Source of the DNA: Liolophura sinensis
Taxonomy: Eukaryota; Mollusca; Polyplacophora; Chitonida; Chitonidae
Length of the DNA: 64,000 nucleotides
Assembly (NCBI RefSeq): GCF_032854445.1
Contig: NC_088304.1
Coordinates: 25,371,704 to 25,435,703, forward strand
Reading direction: 5' to 3'
A model generated the notes under the pieces. It was not told where the DNA came from. It did not search any database and saw only the letters and a program-made list of their open reading frames with translations. Positions 1 through 10,330 of the stretch are shown one piece after another. Numbering within the stretch: position 1 is the stretch's first letter; each line of letters opens with the position of its first letter. The translations under genes were made by a program, and so were the position numbers.

Positions 1-190
1 TTTAGATGCATTTTTGTTAGATGTTTTGGTTTCAAGTCTGTTCAGAGTGAGGCTAATTAAGTATAAAATATACCTCACAAGATAGTTTTCCTTAAATCAA
101 CATATCACTATAATCTGTGTTTATATTATTGCTTTTCTGTTTTACCTTTTATTGGTACACCTCACCTGATACAGCGTGTAAATATATACA

Positions 191-452
191 GGGGTTTCTG
201 TGGCTCAGTTGGTTAGTGCACTAGCACAGCGTAATGACCCAGGAGCCTCTCACCAATGTGGTCGCTGTGAGTTCAAGTCCAGCTCATGCTGGCTTTCTCT
301 CCTACATGGGAAGGTCTGCCAGCTACCTGCAGATGGTTGTGAGTTTCCCCTGGGCTGTGCCCAGTTTCCTCCCACCATAATGCTGGCCGCTGTCATATAA
401 GTGAAATATAGAGTACGACGTAAAACACAAATGAAATAAATAAATAAATATA
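191..452 (+). mobile_element. tRNA-derived SINE (family A), full length
   Basis: Starts GGGGTTTCTGTGGCTCAG and ends in (AAATA)n. Box A- and box B-like parts are both present. See the copy at 40568 for the family description. Confidence 0.88.
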
Positions 453-586
453 ATTATATACTTATTATTTACACAGAATCTGTCTGTATGAAATCCACTT
501 GTCTTTCCCACTGTTGTCTATTTATCTTCTGTGTCAACAGTTCAGTGTGCAATGTTCTTACATTCTTTTCTTTGTTTTGTTAACAG

Positions 587-670
587 CACCCAGGATATTT
601 CCAATTTTATATAAAATTTGCCGACCTCTGATTAGCGAAGATATGAAAAACAAAATCCATGTTCTTGGAG
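587..670 (+). CDS. SEC14-like exon a (end of CRAL-TRIO)
   Basis: Acceptor TTAACAG before 587, donor GTGAGT at 671. Enters and leaves in phase 1. It encodes APRIFPILYKICRPLISED and KNKIHVLG, the helix and strand of the CRAL-TRIO domain that line the ligand gate in SEC14L proteins. Confidence 0.88.
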
Positions 671-3600
671 GTGAGTATGTACCTGATTTTCTCAGCATGT
701 TTACACAGAAGAATTTAGAAATACAGCCCAGTTTCTGATCAGACTTGATTGTTGGAATCTGACATTGGCAGCCCTTCAGTGAGATTCTTGAATCCATTAT
801 CAGATATCTTGTACAAAAGCAATATGTAGTCGCTGTGAGTTTCAAGTCCAGCTCATACTGTCTTCCTTCCTGGTCGTACAGGGGAAGGTCTTCCAGCAAC
901 CTTTGGATGGTTGTGGGTTTTGCCAGGCTCTGTCCGGTTTCCTCCACCATAATGCTGGCTGCCTTCGTTTAAGTGAAATATTCTTGAGTATGGCGTAAAA
1001 CACCAATCAAATAAATCAAATAAATAAATAAACAAAAGCAGTATGTGATGTTACTAGGACTTATGCCTTCATGGGACAACAGTTCTTTCATTTTTATATG
1101 GTTTTCTTGAAGGAATAAATTTATCCATGCACTTGTTATTGGCTGGATGAAATGTCAGATTCTGTTCTGATATAGTTCTTGGATTCTTCAATTCTGAGAA
1201 ACCAGAGCTCTCTTTGATTAATGAAATATTAAAAAAACATGTGATATTTTTTGATGAATGGTAAATGCAGAAAATGTCTTTAAAATTGACAATTTTGGAA
1301 ACTCCACTAACTCTGGTCGACCTGGTGTTGGTAGGTGTACACAGTGATAGGTTGAAGTGTCATGTCTGATGTCTGTTGATTCACATGGTGTCATTTTAGT
1401 GAAGAAACACCGTCATGACATTGATACTGATGCCAGCATATGCAGAAGAGATCGAGGAAACTATGCTTGTAATAGCATATACCTGTTAACAAATATTGCA
1501 TTTTCCACCTGGCAGGTGATTACAAGTCTCATCTGTTGAAGTATATAGACGCTGATCAACTTCCCGCGATATATGGTGGTGATCTCAAAGATCCAGATGG
1601 TAATCCTCGCCTTGCTTCAAAGGTATGCTTAAGAATCCTCATGTGAGCAAAAGGATGTAAGATTTTGTGAAAACATGCATATTGTTTTGGTTTGTTCTGT
1701 ATAATAGTGATAATTGTATAAAAGTTCTAGTTTGGTTTAATGAAGGCCCATAAGACCATTATTTGAGTTATTAAAATATGATTGGGGGCCCAGTTGGCTC
1801 ACTTGGTTAGCGGGCTAGCGCAGCGTAATGACCCAGGAGTCTCTCACCAATGCAGTCGCTGTGAGTTCAAGTCCAGCTCATGCAGGCTTCCTCTCCGGCC
1901 CTATGTGGAAAGGTCTGTCGGCAACCTGCGGATGGTTGTTGGGTTTCCCCAGGCTCTGCCCGGTTTACACCCACCATAATGCTGACTGCCTTCGTATAAG
2001 TGAAATATTCTTGAGTACGGCCTAAAACACCAATCAAATAAATAAAAAATTAAAATATGATTGTGTTATTGTAAGTTTTTGTCTGTCTCTTGATAAAGTC
2101 AAGTCATCGATTTTTTGTTCAACTCCATACTCAAAAATGTTTCACTGATACAATGGCAGTCAGTTTTATAAATGGAGGAAACCAGAGCACCAGGTGTAAA
2201 CCACTAACCTTTGGTAAATTACTGACAAACTTTCCCACATGTAATGCAGGTACAGATATTAACACCATATCAAAGACATGTGGTCTTGAATGAAAATTTG
2301 ACTGTGGAACCAACCACACAGGAGCTTCAGCGAACAAGTATTGTCCATTGAGCAAGGTTCACAAGCGATGAGAGCGGGGGGAAATTTGGGAATTTTCTCA
2401 TACAAGCTCGAGTTTGAACACACTTCTTTTCTCCGTGTATGAAAATGTACGCTCATTAGATATATATGAAATTGTAGGTATGTCAGGGAGGGGAGGTGCC
2501 AGAGTCATACTTCCTCAAAGATCAAGATCTGTTCAGCAACATGGAATGTGTGACCGTCCCCAGGGGGGAGAAGTTCTGTTCAGAACACATGGTAGAGAAG
2601 GCAGGCAGCCTTCTCAGGTAAACGATGATTTCTTGTTACTCAATCTTAAGTGTTGGTATCCAAAGTATCATTTTAAGGCCTTTATGTCTTTCCGAAAGGG
2701 CATTTTTATGTACCAGGCTTTAGGTGAAATACATAGAGGATATTGCACAGTGAAGGTTGAATACCATAAATATTTATGGTACTCAGCCTTCACTGTGCAA
2801 TATTCTATTTATTATTTATATCCTGACATTTTCTCTACATGTGTATAAATTTGTATCAGTTTATCTGTTGCATCCATGAAAAAAATGTGCAATGTGCCAT
2901 CTGCGTCGTATTTTTTATTCTATTCATATGCGCTGCAATTTCGTTCACGTCCGCGCTCACAAAACCTTTTTACAGTTTTAAGCGCTGTCTGTAAGCAATT
3001 ATACATTCTACAAATGTGCTTAATGCTAATGCTATATAGGTATTTACGTAAATTAAGCACATGAGGAATTTCTACCATCTTTTGTTTTTTTGGGCCAACT
3101 ATATATATTGCGTGGAAGTGCAGGGGCTTGTCACACGGTCCACGAAGGGTCAAGGTCTCCAGTAATGTAATAACAAAATGTAATAACAAAAGTGATATCT
3201 AACTGCTGAAGATATCATTTTTATCAGTGAAGGAAATACTGGGATTTCACTGATGTATAAATAACAAAGTAATTTCTTGTATTCTCACTTCTGTGCTTGT
3301 ACAGTAGTCTGCCTTGTTGTTTTTTTTTGTAAAGGTGGGAATTCAAGACGGAGGAATATGACATCAGTTTTGGTGTGTTTTATGAAGAGGACGGAGAACA
3401 GAAGCCAGTCGTGCCCACCATCCGCGTCAACTCTCACATCATCCCAGAGGACGGCACCTATACCTGCGAAAAGGTCGGAAAATGTAAGTATAATGTCATT
3501 TTACATGTTAATACACTGTATGTATTCATCTTGATGATGAGGCTTTAGAAATTGTTCTTTTGTTTTTTGATGTGGCTCATCCTTCGTTAAGTTGCTAGAT

Positions 3601-6600
3601 TAGTAGGAACGCTGAAGGTACTTTAAGATCAGATTTTAATAAACACACATGATATCAATAATATGATATCTAAAGATATTATTTTCAGTGTGCCTGTCTG
3701 TCTTTCTCTCTGTCTATGACTGAAAATTGTTGCTAGGGAATGAAATTTTTGTAACATTTTGTGAACTTATCTTCTTCTGATAAGAATTAAAACTTAATTA
3801 TGTTTTATCAGACTACATTTTCAGTCATGTTCTTCTGGATGGAAAATTTTTGCTTTATTTCACCAAATATTTTGACATTTGCAGTTTTGCGTCTGCACAG
3901 CTTTTCCACTGGTAGTGTATGTTTTCAAATAAAATTTGTTTTAAAACTGAACAGTGACAGAACAGATTAAATTAAAAATGTGTGTTGGCAGAGATGAAGT
4001 CAACCCGAAGTTTTACCTGCGTGGGAGTTAATTGTTAATTTTTTCTTATCACTGAAGGGGTAATGAACATTGGTTGTTAAATAAATCATAAACAGCAAAT
4101 ATTTTTGGAAAGTCCACATTTTCCAGGAATAGGGTGATTTTTTCAGTTTTATTTTCATTTTCATACACTTCTTTGACTAAAAAAAGTATTAATTTTGTTT
4201 AAGTGACTGATGCACATCCCGCAGAAATTCTATAAATCCGTAGTTACGATTAATGTAACCAATGGGATAAGTTACAGTTGCCTGTATGGGCATGATAGTA
4301 GTTTTTTGTGAGGATGTTTTTTGATGTTGGATTAACTGAGGAATGGAGAGTCAGTAATAATTGCTGAATCGGTAATTATAGTTTAGTCAGTTATAATTGC
4401 TGAGTCAGTAATAATTGCTGAGTCAGTTATAATTGCTGAGTCAGTAATAATTGCTGAGTCAGTTATAATTGCCGAGTCAGAAATAATTGACTCAAAGGTA
4501 CTTAAGTTTGATACATTTTAAGGAAACAAAGGGATGTAAATATTCCTTTTAGAGATCATCTGATTATAATATTTCATGAAAACACCTTAAATGTGTTTCC
4601 TGTGTATGTGCTTTTATCGATCACAAGAAATGTACACTAATTATCATTGTTGCAGATATCATGGGATTTTCTAACAAGTATAGTTGGCTTAAGTCCAAAC
4701 GTCTCAAGTACAGGATAGATTTAATAGAACCCGATGACGACGATGACTGTAATCAAAATGATTCAAACAATCCTCACTGACAAATATTCATCCATTCTAT
4801 AGGGTAATCCTGTCCGTTGTCATGGTGATGTTATCATGTTGCCCCGGTTTGTGTCCGTCATCTTTGTTGATTCCCATAGCTGTTGTGGACATAATTGTAG
4901 GCAATGCTATGAAAACCTGCAAAGTCTATAGCAGCAGTTAATTATGCTAAGCCATTGAACAATAATAATTTAATACTTAATTAATTAAGATCATCTGTCA
5001 ATCTGAAGTTCATCAACAATCCTTAAATTGTCTTTACTTTGTTTAATTCATTTTCTGGAGAGTTTCTTTTAAAGCATAGAAAGATAAATACTTGGGCCTA
5101 TCTGGTCCACCATTGATACATTTTGTTTCCAAATGATGTTTCACAACAAAATCTGTTTTGGTATTTATTTTAATATGTAGTTTTTACTTAGTCCATTGTG
5201 TCTCCAGAGTACATGTGTATTTGGTTGTGTGTCATGTCTGTCTGTCTGTCAGTACATTTTTCTTTACAATGTTCAAATTTCACAAAACATCCTTCATATT
5301 GTTTGACAAAGTTTGGGTCAAAGTTAAGCTAATTGTCTGCAAAATACTAAGTTAATCATAATTTATGATATCTGATGCTGTTAAGTGAAAGTTATCTAGC
5401 ATGCCAATAACTCGGCCAAGGTGTATAAATTTATTGCAGATATATTGCTCTTTATTGTTAATGGCCATTTTTCCATTACCTTAGTAAAGTCATCTGAATG
5501 GTCTAGCCTTGAGGAAAACGTCACATAAAATCATTTTGATCATGGAAGTATTTCAAGGGCTTTATGAAAAGTAAATTGTTTGGATTTTATAGTTTTTGTG
5601 TGTTTGACCCTCTTTCTGACATTTTTCTGTGGCTTAATTTTATCATCAGCTTTGAATATACATGTACATCTATGATGACAGTTTTTGGGGTTATTTAAAC
5701 TGATAGAGGGTTGCCCCATTTCAATAGTAGGGGCCCTGTTTCCAGTTGGTCATTAGTAGAAATTGTCATACATGCGGTCCACAATATTTATTTATTTATT
5801 TATTTATTTTATTTGATTGGTGTTTAATGCCGTACGCAAGAATATTTCACTTATACGACGGCGGTCAGCATTATGGTGGGTGGAAACTGGGCAGAGCCCA
5901 GGGGAAACCCACGACCATCCGCAGGTTGCTGGAAGACGGTCCAGAATAACACCCAAGGCTACCATTGGATGAAGGTATTTCAGGTCACCTGCTGGCTCAT
6001 AATTGTTAAGATAAAGCATTGTTTCTTAGTCCAGCCAGGTGACTCTCACCCTAAAGTTTGCAGGTTCAAGTTCAGATTTCGATAGTTCCTTAGCAGTTTT
6101 AAGTCAGGAAGTTTTATTGGCAGGTGCTTGGCAAAGGTGTGGTAATTTGTTTTGCAGTCCTTTCAGTATCCTTCACCCATAAAATTTATTAAAACTGTAT
6201 TCAGTGAGGTATCCTTGAGTTCACCCAGTAAATATACATGTATAAAAAGAACGAAAAAAGCAGTAAAAATGCAGTTGCTGTCTGTCTTACAATAGAGTAG
6301 CTGTCTTCCTCTCGGGCTGTATGTGGGAAAGTCTTGCAGCATCTTGTGAATGGTTGTGGGTTTCCCCTTGGCTCTGCCCGGTTTCCTCCCACCTTAATGC
6401 TGGCCGCCGTCTTTTAAGTGAAATATTCTTGAGTATGGCATAAAACACCAATCAGATAAATAAATACAATAGAGTATCATTCAAAATTACACTGATGATG
6501 GCCAGTGTTCATATCATGACTCATGGAGCTGTTGTTGTTTGATATCATTGGTAAATGCTATATTCCCATTATATGCCCATCATTAGTGGAGCGTCTTTAG

Positions 6601-7723
6601 TATGGTATGGTCAGGAATTTAGATCTTAATTAGACCTTAATCTGGGCGTGCCCGGTATTGAAACAGTTGGTTTCCGACATTTAAATGTACATTTTTGCTG
6701 ATGTAGAGGTCATTTACTCAATCATCTAAGTTGATTAACATTATTAACATGACAAGTTTATGTAGTGAAATGAATGTCTTTGTTTTCCCCCCATTCATCG
6801 GAGTGGAAAAAATGTTAAGCTTTCAGACTGCCACTTTGTATTTTGGTCACACCTTACAGTCATGGAAAAGGCAAAGTCTACATGTGTAAAACCTCAGATG
6901 GCATTAGTCCGGTACATTGGTCAGCATCAACACTATATGTACTGGTGTTTTACTTAATAGAGTTTTTAAAGTTGACTTGCATATGTACCGACCACTGATC
7001 CAGAAGCCTATTGAAAATGGATTGGTTATTCCCCTTTTTGTAACATATCGGTTTTTTATTTCGTTAACACTGTATACTAGATCTACATGTACAGATTTTG
7101 CTTAGACTTTTCAAAAATGGGATGCACATGTACCTAAAGCTTTCTCTGTAGTCAATTGAAACTAGATAATAAAAAATTGATAGTTATGCGACTTTTTGTG
7201 CTAAATTGGTTTTTCATTCATGATACCTACAGAAATGCTTCAATTTGAGCTTTTATATTTGGGGTGTGCATGATCCTCTATCAATGACCCAGAAACCTAT
7301 TGAACATGAATCACAAAGGTGCATCTTTGTTTGTAGAAAGCAATATCACTTCTAGAATTCTTGTGATTATATATGAAAGTGGGCATATAAATTTGGTTTA
7401 TTTTCAGTAAGATCTAGTCGTAAGCAGTGGTTATATATGCAGTTTGATTAACTTTTGTTTTGTTCTGATATACTTTTCAAAACACACAAAAAAGATGTTT
7501 TTTGCAATGCTGTAATGGAACATTTCATTGACATGTTGTATTTTTGTTTTCAGATGTTTTGTGTTTTGATAACAGCTTCAGTTGGACTAGATCAAAAACA
7601 ATCCACTTCATGGCTGAAGTGATCAGTGCAGAGATCGATAATGTCAAACCCGAAATCGACACACTGATTGATGGGGGAAACTGGAACAGCTTGGCTGAAA
7701 AACTGGAGGCAACAAAAATGTGA
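587..7723 (+). CDS. SEC14-like CRAL-TRIO/GOLD protein, 3' part of gene, alternative last exons
   Basis: Five joined coding exons (587-670, 1516-1622, 2478-2617, 3335-3483, then either 4656-4780 or 7554-7723) give the C-terminal part of a SEC14L2/3/4-type protein. These proteins bind hydrophobic ligands such as phospholipids, squalene or tocopherol in a CRAL-TRIO pocket and carry a C-terminal GOLD beta-sandwich. Seen here: the end of the CRAL-TRIO fold (PLISEDMKNKIHVLG, then LPAIYGG and DPDGNP), a linker with VPESYF, and a GOLD domain (LLRWEF, VFYEEDG, IIPEDGTY, then YVLCFDNSFSW). All phases agree. The N-terminal exons lie left of the window. No signal peptide can be judged, and family members are cytosolic. 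The family call is firm; which SEC14L paralogue it is cannot be told. Confidence 0.9.
828..1034 (+). mobile_element. SINE family A, 5'-truncated
   Basis: Begins inside the tRNA-like part at GTCGCTGTGAG and keeps the body and A-rich tail. Confidence 0.85.
1516..1622 (+). CDS. SEC14-like exon b (CRAL-TRIO C-terminus)
   Basis: Acceptor GGCAG, donor GTATGC. Starts in phase 1 and ends in phase 0. It encodes SHLLKYIDADQLPAIYGG and DPDGNPRLASK. The LP.IYGG and DPDGNP motifs are diagnostic of SEC14L proteins. Confidence 0.9.
1784..2048 (+). mobile_element. SINE family A, full length, with target site duplication
   Basis: Flanked on both sides by ATTAAAATATGATTG (left copy ends at the element start, right copy at 2049-2063). 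This is a 15-base direct target duplication, so the element ends are well fixed. Confidence 0.92.
2478..2617 (+). CDS. SEC14-like exon c (linker and first GOLD strands)
   Basis: Acceptor ATTGTAG, donor GTAAAC. Phase 0 in, phase 2 out. It encodes GGEVPESYFLKDQDL, the counterpart of the GGDIP..YYVRD stretch of vertebrate SEC14L, and the start of the GOLD domain, ending SLLR with the last codon split. Confidence 0.85.
2737..2806. repeat. near-perfect inverted repeat (about 35-bp arms)
   Basis: Two arms of about 35 bases meet at 2771/2772 with no spacer. The centre CCATAAATATTTATGG is a perfect palindrome. The outer arms pair CACAGTGAAGG with CCTTCACTGTG. A few mismatches are visible, one of them G-U compatible. 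It lies in the intron after exon c and would fold into a hairpin in the transcript. Confidence 0.85.
3335..3483 (+). CDS. SEC14-like exon d (GOLD core)
   Basis: Acceptor TGTAAAG, donor GTAAGT. Phase 2 in, phase 1 out. It encodes WEFKTEEYDISFGVFYEED, then PTIRVNSHIIPEDGTYTCEK, the central GOLD strands. Its phase-1 end fits both downstream terminal exons. Confidence 0.9.
4362..4496 (+). repeat. 18-bp tandem repeat with AP-1/MARE-like motifs
   Basis: The core TAATTGCTGAGTCAG recurs every 18 bases. TGAGTCA occurs at 4401, 4419, 4437 and 4455, followed by a CGAGTCA variant and an inverted TTGACTCA at about 4488. TGCTGAGTCAG resembles a Maf/NF-E2 half element. The array lies in the intron just upstream of alternative exon 4A. 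Confidence 0.85.
4656..4780 (+). CDS. SEC14-like alternative terminal exon A
   Basis: Acceptor TTGTTGCAG, phase 1, TGA at 4778-4780. After the shared split Tyr codon it reads IMGFSNKYSWLKSKRLKYRI, aligned with VLCFDNSFSWTRSKTIHFMA of exon B, and ends in an acidic tail with EPDDDDDC. It supplies the last GOLD strands with a shorter C-terminus than exon B. No clear AATAAA was found just downstream. Confidence 0.8.
5786..5942 (-). mobile_element. SINE family A, reverse, tRNA part missing
   Basis: Begins with (TTTA)n and GATTGGTGTTTAATGCCGTA and stops within the body at the CCAGCAACCTGCGG part. Confidence 0.85.
6030..6240 (+). repeat. SINE-like family C copy
   Basis: Shares AGGTTCAAGTTCAG and TTTTAAGTCAGGAAGTTT with the copy at 31490-31712. 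It has a tRNA box B-like GGTTCAA and ends with CACCCATAAAA...GTATCCTTGAG. Confidence 0.6.
6300..6465 (+). mobile_element. SINE family A, 5'-truncated at insertion
   Basis: ACAATAGAGTA flanks both ends (6289-6299 and 6466-6476). The truncated element therefore has its own target duplication and was already short when it inserted. Confidence 0.85.
7554..7723 (+). CDS. SEC14-like alternative terminal exon B
   Basis: Acceptor TTTTCAG, phase 1, TGA at 7721-7723. It reads VLCFDNSFSWTRSK and then about 40 more residues ending EKLEATKM. This is closer than exon A to the vertebrate pattern YVLRFDNTYS..., so it is probably the ancestral end. Poly(A) signals follow. Confidence 0.88.
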
Positions 7724-8397
7724 AGACATACATGACTGACACAGTCCGTATTCCAATGGTGGCCTTCCTTTGTTATAATTTCTTCTTATTTCTTCTTCTG
7801 TTTTAAGAAGATCAGTAAGTGATCTTAAAACCAAGGCTTGGTGACTCTCTTTTTTTAAGACTGAGGCCTGTTAGTAAAATCAGTGGAAGAGACATTTCTT
7901 TTTGCGTTTCCCATGCTCAATCTTTTAGCTAACCTAAATTAGGACAGTGCATATAATAATTCTTTGGTTTGATTTATGAAATGACCTGTGAAAGGAACTT
8001 TTTTAAAGGTGTGATAATTCTGTATGACACGTATCATGATTTGAATGGTCTATTCGAAGGGAGAAGAAAAAAAAACTTCTTTCTGGCACAAGTAACCTTA
8101 TCCAGGTATCATCTTTCTGATTGGTTGATACTGGATTGGTGATCTTGGATTAAGTTTGTTGTTTGTTGCTCTTTAATTGTCATGTCTGAGTGCACTATGA
8201 CTTTATAAAAAGTACAGAAAGTTGGTCTTCTCTCGCAGCAAATCAGTGCTTCATGTTTTGTTTTTACCTTTAATAGAGCGATATTTATTAAGAAAATCGA
8301 CTTTGGTACTGATGTTTTTCCTTAATCTTTTTATACATATATACATCTCTCCTCTAGCTTTATACCTCTCTATCATTTGAGTATTGTAATTCTTCTT

Positions 8398-8403
8398 AAT
8401 AAA
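8398..8403 (+). other. poly(A) signal candidate for SEC14-like gene
   Basis: AATAAA lies 675 bases after the exon B stop. A second AATAAA is at 8936-8941, beyond a SINE. Confidence 0.5.
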
Positions 8404-8620
8404 ATCTTAAAATTGTGATCTTTACATTCACATGAACTTCAAACATTTTGCTATCTCAACCAAAATACTTTTTTAGGTTGTTTGTTGCTCTTCGTTATAG
8501 TCTTTTGTAGTTCACGAAGTATTTTAAGTGTGTAGCACAAAAAAAATTATAGAAATTCATTTCCAAGGAGCTTGCATGGATTTATGAGCTATTGGTAGGT
8601 GTTTAATGATATCAAAAAAG

Positions 8621-8860
8621 TTAGCGCAGTGTAATGACCCAGGAGCCTGTCATCAATCCGGTCGCTGTGAGTTCAAGTCCAGCTCATGCTGGCTTCCTCT
8701 CCAGTCGTAAGTGGGAAGGTCTGCCAGCAAGCTGCGGATGGCCCTGGTTTTGCCCCGGGCTCTGCCCAGTTTCCTCCCACCGTAATGCTGGCCGCCGTCG
8801 TATAAGTGAAATATTCTTGATCAAGGCGTAAAACACCGATCAAATAAATAAAATAAATAT
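8621..8860 (+). mobile_element. SINE family A, slightly 5'-truncated
   Basis: Begins at TTAGCGCAGTGTAATGACCC. AAAAAGTTA stands at the left edge and again after the tail near 8863, a probable target duplication. Confidence 0.85.
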
Positions 8861-9267
8861 GTAAAAAGTTATCTCTACAAGTGAAATCTGAGGTACATGT
8901 TTATTTATGTACAAGACCTGTGTGGTTATGGACACAATAAACATTGAATGCTTTCATCAGATTCTTTCAGTTTTTCTCATAGCCAAATTCTGTAGTTTAA
9001 CTGACCATACAAATGGAGGCCGTATGGGCAAGACAAGATATTGCCACAAGATGGAGGGTCGTGGTTGATTAAATTGTCAAGCAGTGTAAATGCTACCCAA
9101 TTTAGATACTGATTTAATTCATAATTTGCCTAAAACTTGTTGGGGTAAAAGATAACGGATCAGGTCTCTTAAAGCATTAATAAATAAATGTATTAAAATA
9201 GAAGTAATAGTCAGAAGATGTAACAGGGTGATATATAAGTGCTATCTACCTCTCGACTGGAGGGAAT

Positions 9268-9410
9268 TTCCCTTTAGTCTAGTGGTTGAAGTGTGGAGTG
9301 GAAACCCAGAGATTGCTGGGTCAAATCCCCATCTGGTCAAATCTCTAACTGGTAAGCCCCATCACACTCGAGCTGTTCCTATACATGTTCTCGGCTTGTG
9401 CGACTATTAT
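9268..9410 (+). repeat. tRNA-like SINE fragment, other family
   Basis: CTTTAGTCTAGTGGTTGAAG and GCTGGGTCAAATCCCC look like box A and box B of a tRNA-derived head. No acceptor stem pairs, so it is not a tRNA gene. Confidence 0.5.
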
Positions 9411-9720
9411 GAGGACACATTTTAATAATATAATTGAAAAGAATTATGAAAGTTCATACAAAACAAATGTCTGCATTTTATGACATACGCAGTATAATAA
9501 ATGGTGATAAGTTGATAAGTTTTTGAGGAGCGTCCCAGGTAGATTGAGCTACCCATGGTATGGAAACTGAAATGCTCGATCTTTTTTAAGGATGTATCTG
9601 GCACGATAAAAGCATTTCACACATTTAGCCCAATAAATAGTAAGACTGTCGAGAATCCACATAAACAAGTATATGCCAACATAATAGTTCATTGTATTGA
9701 AAGACCATCTATAAATATGA

Positions 9721-9937
9721 TGCTCCGTGGCCGAGGTGATTTTGCGTGCCAGTGTGACGTAATGATCCATTGCCTCGCCCGAACGCGGTCGCTGTGAGTT
9801 CAAGGCCAGCTCATTCTGGCGTCCTCTCCGGCCGAAGCCTACGTGGGAAGGTCTGCCAGCAACCTAGGGACGCTCCTGGGTATCCTCCTACCATAATATT
9901 GGCCGCTGTCGTATAAGTGAAATAGCACCAATCAAAC
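9721..9937 (+). mobile_element. SINE family A, divergent
   Basis: GCTCCGTGGCCGAGG head, CGGTCGCTGTGAGTTCAAGG and a body shortened near its 3' end. Confidence 0.75.
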
Positions 9938-9983
9938 ACTGGGTGTGTGAGAAATAATTTCAGCTTATATTCACGGCCCAGTA

Positions 9984-10088
9984 ACCTGCGTTTTTCACCG
10001 GACTATGCCCGATTTCCTCCCACCATAATGCTGGTCGCCGTCGTATAAGTGAAATATTCTTGAGTACGGCGTAAAACTCCAGTAAATA
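9984..10088 (+). mobile_element. SINE family A, 3' fragment
   Basis: Only the last 100 bases remain (TTTCCTCCCACCATAATGC to GTACGGCGTAAAACTCC), directly followed by the 10.1-kb satellite. Confidence 0.8.
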
Positions 10089-10330
10089 TATTCACAGCCG
10101 CAAGGTATATGCAAAATACTGTATGCTAATATATCCACAGCCGCTGGGTATAAGAAATAATTTATGCTTATATCCACAGCCACATGGTATATAGGAAATA
10201 ATTTAAACTTATATCCACTGCCGCATGGTAGGTAAGAAATAATTTAATCTTATATCAACAGCTGCATGGTAGGGCATACCGGTATAAAAGATATAATGTA
10301 TGCTAATATATCCACAGTCGCTGGGTATAT
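10086..10330 (+). repeat. tandem repeat, about 45-bp unit
   Basis: About five units built on TATCCACAGCCGC...GGTATA. Units differ by point changes and small indels. The array starts in the SINE tail fragment before it. Confidence 0.75.

Noticed and set aside
8634-8831. Small open frames with MTQEP..NPVAVSSSPAHAGF and similar at many sites
   Set aside because: They are translations of SINE family A and recur with every copy.
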